Part shown: one piece after another, positions 13,159-21,929 of the stretch
Layout: each line of letters begins with the position of its first letter
How positions within the stretch are numbered: the stretch's first letter is position 1
Source of the DNA: Patescibacteria group bacterium
GTDB lineage: Bacteria; Patescibacteriota; Patescibacteriia; UBA2169
NCBI GenBank assembly: GCA_018830465.1
Contig: JAHJSI010000020.1
Location: 1-24,788, forward strand
Direction: 5' to 3'
Length of the DNA stretch: 24,788 nucleotides
The notes under the pieces: model-generated
What the model was told of the DNA's origin: nothing
Seen by the model: only the letters and a program-made list of their open reading frames with translations
Database searches by the model: none
Translations under genes and position numbers: made by a program

Positions 13159-16077
13159 ATGCCAATACCACACCTCCAACATAATCGTTCGTGGAAAGAC
13201 AAACATTCAAATTACACGCACAGAACAATCAGCAGTTCACATAAATCATCGCGCGGACCAAATAAAAAAAGGCCAAGACCGACTAATATAAAAGAACTTG
13301 CTGTATTTTTATTTCCATACGCGCTAATGGCCGCAGGAGCAAGTATTTTGATTATACTTATAATGTTCTTGTGGTATTCACGCGATATTCCAAGACCAGA
13401 TAAAATTATAGACAGATCAGTCGCGCAATCAACAAAAATTTACGACAGGACAGGCGAGCATCTCTTGTTTGAAGCGTTTGACACGCAAAGAAGGACGATT
13501 ATTGGACTAGATGAAATCCCTGAATATGTAAAATGGTCAACTATTTTAATTGAAGACAAAAAATTCTATGAGCATGGCGGATTTGATATGAAAGGAATTG
13601 TCCGCGCAATCATAAAAGACATTCTTTCCCTCTCAAAAGCAGAAGGCGCCTCAACTTTAACCCAGCAATTAGTTAAAAACGCGCTTCTCTCAAATGATAA
13701 AGCATGGTCAAGAAAAATAAAAGAGCTAGTTCTTGCTTATCAAATTGAAAGAAAATTTTCAAAAGACCAGATTCTGCAGATGTATTTTAATGAAATACCC
13801 TATGGATCAAGCGCATATGGAATTGAATCAGCTTCTCAATTCTATTTTGGATCAAGCGCAAAAGATTTGACCATTGCCCAAGGAGCAACTTTAGCTGCCC
13901 TGCCTCAAGCTCCAACATATTACTCGCCTTATGGATCTCATCTTGAAAATCTATTAGGTAGAAAAGATTATATAATCTCTCTTCTTCAGGAAACCGGATA
14001 TATCACAGAAGAACAAGCGCAAGAAGCTTATGAAGAAAAATTGGAATTTTCTGAAAAATCCAATTTAATAAAAGCTCCGCATTTTGTGATTTGGGTTCGC
14101 GAACAGCTGGCAGAAAAATACGGAGAGCGCGAAGTTGAGCAAGGCGGTTTGCGCGTGATTACAACTTTGGATTGGGAAATGCAGCAGCACGCGGAAGAAG
14201 CTGTTGAATATTTTGCTGAAACTAACCAAAAAAACTATAATGCCGCAAACGCGGCTTTGGTCGCGATTGATCCAAAAACAGGACAAATTTTAGCCATGAT
14301 TGGCTCTAAAGATTATTTTAACGAAGAAATTGATGGTAATTTTAACGTTGCTGTCCAAGGCAAACGCCAGCCAGGATCATCGTTTAAGCCATTTGTATAT
14401 GCGACAGGTTTTGAACAAGGATATACGGACAAAACAACTCTTTGGGATGTTGTGACAGAATTTGGTGAAAAAGCAGACGGAGAGCAATACGAACCGAATA
14501 ATTATGACTTAAAAGAACGCGGACCTGTTTCTGTGCGCACAGCGCTTCAGGGATCAATTAATATTCCTGCCGTTAAAATGCTTTATCTTGTAGGGCCGAA
14601 TAATGTCATAAAAAACGCGGAAGATTTTGGGTACACAACTTTTGATGATCCAGAAAGATATGGATTATCTCTTGTCTTGGGCGGCGCTGAAGTTAAATTG
14701 ATTGAACATACTAACGCGTACGCAATACTTGCCAATAAAGGCGTAAAGCATGAAATTTCATCAATCCTTAAAATTGAGGGTGCAAAAAATAAAGTTCTTC
14801 AAGAATGGAAAGAGCAGGATGGAGACAAAGTTATGGAAGAAGATATTGTCCAAATTGTAACTGATATCCTGTCAGACAATGAAGCGCGCGCGCCTTTCTT
14901 TGGAGAAAACAATTATTTAACTATTGGCTCTCGTCCTGTTGCCGCTAAAACAGGAACAACAAATGATTACAGAGACGCGTGGCTTATGGGCTATACCCCG
15001 TCACTCTCTGCTGGAGTATGGGTTGGAAACAATGACTTTTCAGCAATGAAGCGCGGAGCAGGCGGCTCTGCTGTTGCCGCTCCTATTTGGAATAGATTCA
15101 TGCGCAATGCTTTAGATGGGACTCAAACAGAACAATTTGAAAAACCAGAGATAGAATATCCTGATAAGCCGATTTTGCGCGGAGACATGCAAGACGGCAC
15201 TCTTATAAAAATTGACAGAGCATCTGGACTTTTAGCAACAGAATTCACGCCAGAAAGCTTTATTGAAGAAAAGAACTTCCGCACAGGGCATAATATTCTG
15301 CATTATATTGATCCAGAAAATCCGCAGGGACCTGAGCCCGATGAAAACAACAGGGATCCTATGTATCCTAAATGGGAGAAAGCTGTTCAAAAATGGATGG
15401 AAGAAAATGAATGGCAAGCTGATGAAGGAGAAATTCCAACTGAGTATGATAATCTGCATATTTTTGAAAATAAGCCATCAATCTCCATTTTCTCTCCTTT
15501 TGAAGGCGAAACTTTATCAAGCGACATTATTAGCTTTAAAGTAGAAGCGCGCGCGCCGCGCGGCATATCGCGCATTGAATTTTATGTTGATGGCCAGTTA
15601 ATCGCAGAAAGCAGGAACGCGCCATATACTGGCAGATATATTCCAGACCCAACGCAAACAAGCGGATTCCGCACTGTTAAGGCAATTGCTTATGATGATA
15701 TTGACAACAATGAAAGCGCGAGCATTAACTTTAATCTATTTTTAAAAAAAACAAACCTGTCTGTTGATTGGCAAAAGCCAAATACAGGAGAAATCTTTGA
15801 TGAAACAGAGTTCCCTATTCAAATAAAGCTTGAAGTGCCTGATGATATTTCAAAAGTTGAATTATTCGCAACTCCAAAAAACGAGCCATCCAAATACACG
15901 CTTATACGCACAATCAGCGCTTCGCATAATATCATTGATACTTTCTGGAGCACTATTCCAAATATTGCCGGCGAATATGAAATATATGCTGTCCTATGGA
16001 AAGATAATACGCCTCACAGAGTTAAAGGCATAAATATCGAGCTTGATGTGCCTGAATCAGAAGACGAAGTTGAATAA
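13159..16077 (+). CDS. Class A penicillin-binding protein with Ig-like C-terminal domains
   Basis: A 972-residue bifunctional peptidoglycan synthase (PBP1A type). A cytoplasmic basic N-terminus leads to one transmembrane helix (about 47-73). The GT51 glycosyltransferase domain follows: IEDKKFYEH with catalytic E132, then EGASTLTQQLVKNALL and YFNEIPYGSSAYGIESAS. The transpeptidase domain has all three motifs: S407-S-F-K410, S466-I-N468, K597-T-G-T600. After about residue 770, PSISIFSPFEGETLSSD starts one Ig-like beta-sandwich and a second begins near 867; both end before the acidic tail. It polymerises and crosslinks the wall outside the membrane. The tail domains may bind wall or surface partners. 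Confidence 0.93.
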   Translation: MPIPHLQHNRSWKDKHSNYTHRTISSSHKSSRGPNKKRPRPTNIKELAVFLFPYALMAAGASILIILIMFLWYSRDIPRPDKIIDRSVAQSTKIYDRTGEHLLFEAFDTQRRTIIGLDEIPEYVKWSTILIEDKKFYEHGGFDMKGIVRAIIKDILSLSKAEGASTLTQQLVKNALLSNDKAWSRKIKELVLAYQIERKFSKDQILQMYFNEIPYGSSAYGIESASQFYFGSSAKDLTIAQGATLAALPQAPTYYSPYGSHLENLLGRKDYIISLLQETGYITEEQAQEAYEEKLEFSEKSNLIKAPHFVIWVREQLAEKYGEREVEQGGLRVITTLDWEMQQHAEEAVEYFAETNQKNYNAANAALVAIDPKTGQILAMIGSKDYFNEEIDGNFNVAVQGKRQPGSSFKPFVYATGFEQGYTDKTTLWDVVTEFGEKADGEQYEPNNYDLKERGPVSVRTALQGSINIPAVKMLYLVGPNNVIKNAEDFGYTTFDDPERYGLSLVLGGAEVKLIEHTNAYAILANKGVKHEISSILKIEGAKNKVLQEWKEQDGDKVMEEDIVQIVTDILSDNEARAPFFGENNYLTIGSRPVAAKTGTTNDYRDAWLMGYTPSLSAGVWVGNNDFSAMKRGAGGSAVAAPIWNRFMRNALDGTQTEQFEKPEIEYPDKPILRGDMQDGTLIKIDRASGLLATEFTPESFIEEKNFRTGHNILHYIDPENPQGPEPDENNRDPMYPKWEKAVQKWMEENEWQADEGEIPTEYDNLHIFENKPSISIFSPFEGETLSSDIISFKVEARAPRGISRIEFYVDGQLIAESRNAPYTGRYIPDPTQTSGFRTVKAIAYDDIDNNESASINFNLFLKKTNLSVDWQKPNTGEIFDETEFPIQIKLEVPDDISKVELFATPKNEPSKYTLIRTISASHNIIDTFWSTIPNIAGEYEIYAVLWKDNTPHRVKGINIELDVPESEDEVE

Positions 16078-16115
16078 TCGCATCAAAATCAATGCACTAT
16101 TCATATAATTATACC

Positions 16116-16406
16116 TTACACTATAAAGCGCAACTGAACAACCTTGTCAGCTCCAAACTTATCAGCCAGAGCGCGCAAAATATCCTGCTCGCGCATCTTT
16201 AATTCATTAGAAGCCGAACCAGAAAGAGAGGCCACCCATAGCACATGGTCTTTCACGTATATTGCCCTGCAATGCTTGCTAGCTTGCCCCAGAATATTGC
16301 GCGCGATTTTATCAAATTCTTCACAAATAAGCGCATCAGAAATCTGTTGCGCTATGCCTGCTTTTTTGATTATTTTTGGAATCAAATTCCCCAAAGGCTC
16401 CCACAT
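16116..16406 (-). CDS. DUF721/DciA-like protein
   Basis: A 96-residue protein of the DUF721 type. The pattern is an N-terminal helix (MWEPLGNLIPKIIKKAGI), then CEEFDKIARNILG, followed by RAIYVKDHVLWVASLSGSAS and a final strand VVQLRFIV. DciA, the ancestral replicative helicase loader, belongs to this family and is often near dnaA/dnaN/recF. The gene starts 1 base after the dnaN stop, which supports a replication role. It is shorter than E. coli-type DciA and consists of the core domain alone. The helicase-loading role is inferred. Confidence 0.7.
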   Translation of the reverse strand: MWEPLGNLIPKIIKKAGIAQQISDALICEEFDKIARNILGQASKHCRAIYVKDHVLWVASLSGSASNELKMREQDILRALADKFGADKVVQLRFIV

Positions 16407-16407
16407 G

Positions 16408-17505
16408 CTATTGTTTAATAGGCATTACAAGATAAATGTATTTACCCTTTTCTATTGGATTAAAAACCCCGGGAGAATTGCTTCCATCAAGTAAAATTTC
16501 AACTTCAGACCCACTGATGGCTGATAAGCCATCCAACACATATCTGTAATCAAAAACAATATCAACGTCGCGGTCAAAAATTTTGGCTGGAACCTCAATC
16601 ACATTCTCTCCAATCTGCGAAGCGCTCGCTGAAACCAAAATCTTATCAGAAGAAAACTGGAAACTCACATGATTAAGGCCTTGTCTGCAGAAAAGGGAAG
16701 CCGACTTAATAGCCCTGATCAAAGGGTCCTTATCAAGCACGACTTTTGTGCTGTTTTTCTTTGGAATAATCTCTTTGTAATCCGGGAAAGTTCCCGCAAT
16801 CACGCGAGATATAAGTTCAACCTCGCCAACACTAAACAAAACTTGATTTTCATTGACAGAAATCAAAATCTCGCCTTCTTCATGGCCTAAAATTCTTGCT
16901 AATTCCTGAACAGTGCGCAAAGGAACAATAATTTCTCTTGGCTGCTTTATTTCTTGCTTTAATTCCATCTTTCTCTCTGCTAATCTATAGCTATCTGTTC
17001 CAACTAGAGTGATTATTTTTTCATTAAAAGACATTAAAACGCCAGAAAGCTCTGGCCGCGCATCGCTAATAGACACAGCAAATAAAACTTGATTTAATGC
17101 CTCTCTGAATTCAGGAACATCCAAAACATAACTTTCATCTGCTTCAATGCTAGGAATTACTGGAAACTCTTCAGCAGCCAAGCCCTGAATTTTTGTCTGC
17201 TGGCTACCCGCGCGAACTCGAAGATGATCTCCTTCTAATTCAAGGGATACTGTGTCAGAAGACAATAAATTAACATAATCAAAAAACAAACGGCCATTCA
17301 CCGTAAAAGTGCCTTCTGTTTCAATTTTTCCGCGCACATCAGCATTTATTCCTACTTCAAGATTTGTCGCGCTAATTCGCAAAGCGCCTTCTTTAGAAGA
17401 AAGAAGAATATTGGATAAAATAGGCAACGTACCCCCCTTTGTTGCGATTGGACAAACTTTAGATAACGCACTTGCCAGATTTTCTTGGGTACATGATAGC
17501 TTCAT
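16408..17505 (-). CDS. dnaN: DNA polymerase III beta sliding clamp
   Basis: The clamp encircles DNA and tethers polymerase III. The 365-residue protein has the three-domain clamp length and start (MKLSCTQENLASALSKVCPI), the TLPILSNILL segment of domain 1, SDARPELSGVLMSF in domain 2, and the C-terminal YIYLVMPIKQ that lines the partner-binding pocket. There is no dnaA upstream; instead a membrane protein gene precedes it after 79 bases. That gap has no repeated DnaA boxes, so it is not evidently an origin. It is followed immediately by a DUF721/DciA-like gene. Confidence 0.95.
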   Translation of the reverse strand: MKLSCTQENLASALSKVCPIATKGGTLPILSNILLSSKEGALRISATNLEVGINADVRGKIETEGTFTVNGRLFFDYVNLLSSDTVSLELEGDHLRVRAGSQQTKIQGLAAEEFPVIPSIEADESYVLDVPEFREALNQVLFAVSISDARPELSGVLMSFNEKIITLVGTDSYRLAERKMELKQEIKQPREIIVPLRTVQELARILGHEEGEILISVNENQVLFSVGEVELISRVIAGTFPDYKEIIPKKNSTKVVLDKDPLIRAIKSASLFCRQGLNHVSFQFSSDKILVSASASQIGENVIEVPAKIFDRDVDIVFDYRYVLDGLSAISGSEVEILLDGSNSPGVFNPIEKGKYIYLVMPIKQ

Positions 17506-17584
17506 GCCTTAATATTATCCTATATATGCAAAAATAGGAACACACATGCATTCCACAGAATATCCCCAACAAGATAATATGGAA

Positions 17585-18574
17585 TTATCTATATTTATCA
17601 CGAACAGACAGAACTATGCGCATAATCTTGCTTAAATGCCCGTGTTTGCGGATTTTCAAAAATAATTCTGTCCAGCACGCATATTGAAAAGTCGCTAAAA
17701 TACTTCCAAATAAAAGCAACGCAACAAAAGCAACTATTTCGCCAACCCAAAGAAGTGTAATTGTAATATTTTGATAATTATCCTGCAAAAAAGATGCTAA
17801 TAAAATAAACGGCACAGAGAACAATACGATCAAAAGAATTATTACAGCGCCCGCGAGAATATTGATTATAAAAACTATGATTGCTAATTCAATTGATATA
17901 AGCCAGTTATCAGCAAACAACTGCAAAGCATGTATAATTGATGATTTCCATGATTTTCTATCAAGCATGTGGTAAGCAATCGCGTATTTTGAAATCAAAG
18001 ACGCAATTATTAAAAAAGGAACGCCAACAATAAAAAATGCTAAAACACCGGCAACCCATGGATCAAGAAAATACATCATAAGAGCGCCTATTGGAATTCC
18101 AATAACAGCAAAAGCAAAAAACGCGCCTAATCTTGTTGTTAAAATAATCGCAAGCAAAGAGAAAAAAGAGGAGCTTCCTTTAAAAAAATGCTCGCTTAAA
18201 TCCGTTCTATCCATGCCGCCGGAAAGAGCAATAGCGCGAATTATGGCGCCTTGGGCTGATACAGCCAGCCACACAAGAGCAAAAAGAATTACTCCTAATA
18301 ATATAATCAATGGCAGATTATCATGAACAGGCGCAAATAAATTTGAAACTAATCTAATTATATTGCTCCCTCCAGTGCCAAAAGCTGAAATCAGACCTTC
18401 TGAAATCTCCAATGTTCCGGTTGAGAGCCTATTGAATTGAGTTAATATGAATTCTAATTCACCGCCATTTCCCAAAAACGCAGCCAAAAATCCCAATATC
18501 CAAAAATGAACATTGTTTCTTGTTGTATTCCACGCGCGCAAGATGATATCGCGATACAAAGATTGAGAAAGCAT
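17585..18574 (-). CDS. Polytopic membrane protein of unknown function
   Basis: A 329-residue protein with roughly 7-8 hydrophobic segments, including PLIILLGVILFALVWLAV (about 88-105), a long pair around residues 140-170, and ELAIIVFIINILAGAVIILL in the C-terminal half. A GNGGELEFI loop lies near the N-terminus, and the end is basic (LRKHGHLSK-like and RDKYR). Similar membrane proteins occur in CPR genomes, but I recognise no catalytic motif. It sits 49 bases after ftsH and before dnaN in one run, so it may share their transcript. Function unknown. Confidence 0.75.
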   Translation of the reverse strand: MLSQSLYRDIILRAWNTTRNNVHFWILGFLAAFLGNGGELEFILTQFNRLSTGTLEISEGLISAFGTGGSNIIRLVSNLFAPVHDNLPLIILLGVILFALVWLAVSAQGAIIRAIALSGGMDRTDLSEHFFKGSSSFFSLLAIILTTRLGAFFAFAVIGIPIGALMMYFLDPWVAGVLAFFIVGVPFLIIASLISKYAIAYHMLDRKSWKSSIIHALQLFADNWLISIELAIIVFIINILAGAVIILLIVLFSVPFILLASFLQDNYQNITITLLWVGEIVAFVALLLFGSILATFQYACWTELFLKIRKHGHLSKIMRIVLSVRDKYR

Positions 18575-18623
18575 ATTTTTATTTATTTTTATCTTTGTAG
18601 ATATTATATCAGAAATTATAAAA

Positions 18624-20447
18624 TCACGCCATTAGCTCTTCAAACTCATTTTTCTCAATAGTTTCTTTTTCTAATAATACTGATACGATTTTCTCTAGTT
18701 TTTCCTGAGCGCCGTCCAAGGTCTTGTTTGCTCTTAAATATGCTTCATCTAAAAGGCGGGAAATCTCTTCATCAATAAGCTGCGCATATTTTTCGCCATA
18801 ATCCCTCTGCTCTCCAAATTCTCTGCCTAAAAAGACTAATTCATCTTTATCTCCAAAAGTTCTAGTTCCTAATTTTTCGCTCATTCCGTATTCTGTCACC
18901 ATCTGGCGGGCAAGATTAGTTGCTTTTTTCAAATCAGAAGAAGCGCCTGTTGTAATGTCCTTAAATATCTTTTTTTCAACAGCATGGCCAGCAAGAAGAA
19001 CAGCTAAGTCGGCTAAAAATTCTTTTCTGCTGTGAAATCTCTTTTCTTCAGTTGGAAGCTTAAGAGTATATCCTCCTGACCTGCCGCGAGACACAATTGA
19101 TATCTTATGAATGGGATCAGCTTCTTCCAGCAAATGCGCGACCAAAGCATGTCCTGCTTCGTGGTATGCTGTTATTTTCTTTTCTTTCTTGTTTAATATC
19201 CACGATCGCCTTTCAGGCCCTAGCATAACTTTTTCAATGCTCTTTGCAATTGAATCTTGCCTGATTTTAGACTCATTCTGCCTAGCTGTTAAAATTGCGG
19301 CTTCATTAAGAATATTATAAAGATCAGCCCCTGAAAATCCTGGAGTTCTTTCAGCAATCGCGCGCAAATCAACATCTTGCGCCAAGGGCTTGTCTTTTGC
19401 GTGAAGTTTTAGAATCGCGTCCCTCTCTTTGATATCCGGCAAGTCAATTTCAACCCTGCGATCAAATCTTCCAGGCCGTAAAAGAGCTGGATCTAAAACA
19501 TCCGGCCTGTTAGTTGCCGCGATTATAATTACATTAGTATCGCTATCAAATCCATCCATCTCAACTAAAATCTGATTCAATGTCTGCTCTCGTTCATCAT
19601 GAGAGCCTCCAAGCCCTGTGCCCCTCTGGCGGCCCACGGCGTCTAGTTCATCTATAAATACAATGGCAGGAGCGCTCTTTTTTGCCCTTTTGAATAAATC
19701 GCGAACTCGCGACGCCCCAACGCCAACAAACATTTCAACAAATTCAGACCCAGACATATGAAAAAATGGAACCCTAGCTTCTCCTGACACTGCTTTTGCT
19801 AAAAGAGTTTTTCCTGTTCCAGGAGGACCAACAAGCAAAACTCCTTTTGGAATCCTAGCTCCAAGCTTTTGAAACTTTTGCGGCTGCTTTAAAAACTCAA
19901 CAATTTCTACTAATTCCTGCTTTGCCTCTACAGATCCAGCTACATCGGTAAATGTTGTAATTTTTTTCTTTTTTCCATCTTTTTCTGGCTTTTCCTCGCG
20001 AGCCGTGCTTTGTCCGAACATCATTGCTTTATTATTAGCGCCTTGAACCTGCCGCATCATAAACCAAATAAAAAATACAATAAAAAGCAAAGGAATCAAA
20101 AATGGAACAATTGCCCCAATCCAAAATCCCGCGCCTGAAGGGTCTTTTGACTCAATACTAACATTCGCAATCTGTTCATCGCTGACACCGTAGAATTTAA
20201 GCAATCCAGCTAAAGATTCTCCGTCCTCTTTTCTGGATTTTTTATTAGATCCATCATTATATTTTACATACAATATATTGCCTTCAACCCCAATGCTTTC
20301 AACTTCTCCTGATTTTATTGAAGACACCATATCTCCAAACCCAGTTTCTTGTTCTTGTTCCCATGGATTATTGAACGCGCTTAAAAACCCTGCGATTATC
20401 AAGAATACCAGAAAAAAAACTAAGAAATTTTTTATAATGCTATGCAT
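18624..20447 (-). CDS. ftsH: ATP-dependent zinc metalloprotease FtsH
   Basis: A membrane-anchored AAA+ protease that degrades misfolded and regulatory proteins. The 607-residue chain has a first transmembrane helix near the N-terminus (about 7-25), an extracytoplasmic stretch, a second helix (about 110-132), and then the AAA+ domain: Walker A GPPGTGKT at 207-214, FIDELDAVG (Walker B), and ATNRPDVLDPALLRPGRFDR (second region of homology). The peptidase domain has HEAGH at 429-433 (Zn ligands and catalytic Glu) and GASSDLKKAT with the third-ligand Asp. Length is normal. It lies 6 bases after rpsA. Confidence 0.96.
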   Translation of the reverse strand: MHSIIKNFLVFFLVFLIIAGFLSAFNNPWEQEQETGFGDMVSSIKSGEVESIGVEGNILYVKYNDGSNKKSRKEDGESLAGLLKFYGVSDEQIANVSIESKDPSGAGFWIGAIVPFLIPLLFIVFFIWFMMRQVQGANNKAMMFGQSTAREEKPEKDGKKKKITTFTDVAGSVEAKQELVEIVEFLKQPQKFQKLGARIPKGVLLVGPPGTGKTLLAKAVSGEARVPFFHMSGSEFVEMFVGVGASRVRDLFKRAKKSAPAIVFIDELDAVGRQRGTGLGGSHDEREQTLNQILVEMDGFDSDTNVIIIAATNRPDVLDPALLRPGRFDRRVEIDLPDIKERDAILKLHAKDKPLAQDVDLRAIAERTPGFSGADLYNILNEAAILTARQNESKIRQDSIAKSIEKVMLGPERRSWILNKKEKKITAYHEAGHALVAHLLEEADPIHKISIVSRGRSGGYTLKLPTEEKRFHSRKEFLADLAVLLAGHAVEKKIFKDITTGASSDLKKATNLARQMVTEYGMSEKLGTRTFGDKDELVFLGREFGEQRDYGEKYAQLIDEEISRLLDEAYLRANKTLDGAQEKLEKIVSVLLEKETIEKNEFEELMA

Positions 20448-20453
20448 ATATTT

Positions 20454-21635
20454 TTATTGCGCAAGTCCTAATCCTAAGCGATGAGCCGCTGGCTCCAAAG
20501 AAAGAATTTTGAACTTCCGAATTTCCCCAACTTTAAAAACCTTGCTTAATTCAGTTTCCTTGTCTTTTTCAAATTCAGACACATGAGCCAATCCATGAAT
20601 ATCTTGGTCTAGCTCAACAAACGCGCCATAAGGATTTATCTTCAAAACCTTCCCTTCCACCTTATCTCCGACTTTATATTTTTCTGAAGCTTTTGTCCAC
20701 GGATCATCAACTAACTTTTTAAGGGAAAGGGATACTCTGCCGTCATCAATGGAAATAATTTTTGCTTCAATCTCATCCCCAACTTTTACCACGTCAGATG
20801 GATTATCAATCCTCTGCCAAGCAAGCTCTGAAATATGAACAAGGCCTTCAAGTCCGTCTCCAAATTCTACAAATACTCCGAAATCAACAACACCAGTCAC
20901 CCTTCCTTGAATAGTGCCTCCAACTTCATAGTTTGAAAGAAGCGCGTTCTGCTCTCTTTCCCATGCAGCTTTTTCAGACACAATAAGCTTTTCTTCCTTT
21001 TCGCGGACCGTGATTACTTTTACTCGAAATAATTGATCAATATACGTTTTTAGTCTGTCTAAAATACGATTCTTGTCTCCTCCTTCTACTCGAGGATAAT
21101 GCTCTACTGTTAATTGGGATACTGGCAAAAATCCTTCAACGTTTCCAACTTTGATCATTAATCCGCCTTTATTGGCATCAATAATTTTTGCATCCACAAC
21201 TTCTCCATTTGATAAAAGTTCTGATAAATAATCCCATGCTTTTCTGTGTCCTGCCTGCCTGAATGACAATTCAAGCATTCCTTGCTCATTTTCAAGATCT
21301 AAAACAGTTGCTTCTACTTTTTCGCCTTTTGCAAGGCGGGAATACTGTCCTGATTCATCATCCAGCTCTTTTCCGCGCACAAGGCCAGTAATTCTGCCAT
21401 CCATGTCAACAACAATTCCATTTTTAGAAATATCTAAAACAGTGCCGCTCACAAGTTCGCCAACCTTTGGCAAAGAGAATGTTGATTTGTCTTTAAAAAC
21501 ATCATCCATCTCTTTTGATGCATGCTTAAAGCGAATAGTCGCGTTATGTCCTTTTGATTCGTCTTTTTTGCCAGCTTCTTGTTCTTGTTCTTGAAAATTC
21601 AAATCAGATTTTAGTCTATTATCAGTTATTATCAT
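20454..21635 (-). CDS. rpsA: Ribosomal protein S1
   Basis: S1 binds mRNA and helps recruit it to the 30S subunit, which matters most when SD sites are weak, as with most genes here. The 393-residue protein has an unstructured N-terminus and four S1 domains at about 57-125, 143-222, 237-306 and 321-391. The third is most canonical (GVVDFGVFVEFGDGLEGLVH), and the fourth reads INPYGAFVELDQDIHGLAHV. E. coli S1 has six domains; four is common in other bacteria. The promoter, at 21724-21752, leaves a leader of about 80 bases. It heads the minus-strand run that continues to ftsH. Confidence 0.92.
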   Translation of the reverse strand: MIITDNRLKSDLNFQEQEQEAGKKDESKGHNATIRFKHASKEMDDVFKDKSTFSLPKVGELVSGTVLDISKNGIVVDMDGRITGLVRGKELDDESGQYSRLAKGEKVEATVLDLENEQGMLELSFRQAGHRKAWDYLSELLSNGEVVDAKIIDANKGGLMIKVGNVEGFLPVSQLTVEHYPRVEGGDKNRILDRLKTYIDQLFRVKVITVREKEEKLIVSEKAAWEREQNALLSNYEVGGTIQGRVTGVVDFGVFVEFGDGLEGLVHISELAWQRIDNPSDVVKVGDEIEAKIISIDDGRVSLSLKKLVDDPWTKASEKYKVGDKVEGKVLKINPYGAFVELDQDIHGLAHVSEFEKDKETELSKVFKVGEIRKFKILSLEPAAHRLGLGLAQ

Positions 21636-21723
21636 AGTAATAAATTGTAGTCCCCTTTTTTCTTTATAAACAGCAAGAAAAAGGAGAATTAATAATAAAA
21701 TTAATTATAAGAAAGCAATGCTT

Positions 21724-21752
21724 AGTATACGCAAAATCCCGAATTTTTGCAA
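21724..21752 (-). promoter_or_regulatory. rpsA promoter
   Basis: On the minus strand, TTGCAA (21752-21747), 17 bases, then TATACT (21729-21724), the same quality as the tyrS promoter. The start should lie near 21717. The roughly 80-base leader is AT-rich with no clear SD. Confidence 0.65.
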
Positions 21753-21763
21753 GCTTACTATCT

Positions 21764-21806
21764 AAAAAACCCTTTACCCAGCACGAAAAAAGCTTTGGTG
21801 CTGGGT
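21764..21806. terminator. Terminator-like hairpin between divergent genes
   Basis: ACCCAGCAC (21776-21784) pairs perfectly with GTGCTGGGT (21798-21806) across a 13-base loop. On the minus strand AAAGGG and then six T's follow. It lies upstream of both divergent promoters, where no known gene should be read into it. It could insulate the two promoters, end an undetected small RNA, or be a relic. Confidence 0.45.
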
Positions 21807-21834
21807 TTACTTTTGCTCTAAAATTATGTATTAT
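21806..21834 (+). promoter_or_regulatory. Possible promoter for the MBL-fold gene
   Basis: TTTACT (21806-21811), 17 bases, then TATTAT (21829-21834). The start would be near 21841, giving a leader of about 90 bases that carries the hairpin at 21884-21912. Confidence 0.4.
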
Positions 21835-21883
21835 TAAAGTATGATAAAGGCATTTTTTACTTGTTTAGCGACGTAGAGCGAGA

Positions 21884-21912
21884 GAAATGGAAAAGCTTAT
21901 TTTTTCCATTTC
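21884..21912 (+). other. Leader hairpin upstream of the MBL-fold gene
   Basis: An 11-bp perfect stem, GAAATGGAAAA (21884-21894) with TTTTCCATTTC (21902-21912), and a 7-base loop. It ends 5 bases before the GAGCCGAGGAG stretch that holds the SD site, so it could affect access of the ribosome. Alternatively it is one copy of a dispersed repeat. Confidence 0.5.
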
Positions 21913-21929
21913 CGAGCCGAGGAGCTAAC

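Noticed and set aside
13059..13202. Longer tyrS start at 13202
   Set aside because: It would run through the tyrS promoter and overlap the divergent PBP gene; the added N-terminus is hydrophobic and unlike TyrRS, while MPNKQEP at 13058 fits.
17506..17584. Possible replication origin upstream of dnaN (a TTCCACA match near 17554)
   Set aside because: Only one imperfect DnaA-box-like site (6 of 9 bases), with no cluster and no dnaA gene nearby.
21861..21929. N-terminal extension of the MBL-fold protein from a TTG at 21861
   Set aside because: The stretch is a perfect hairpin, and an SD site lies just before the ATG at 21930, which starts the conserved fold.
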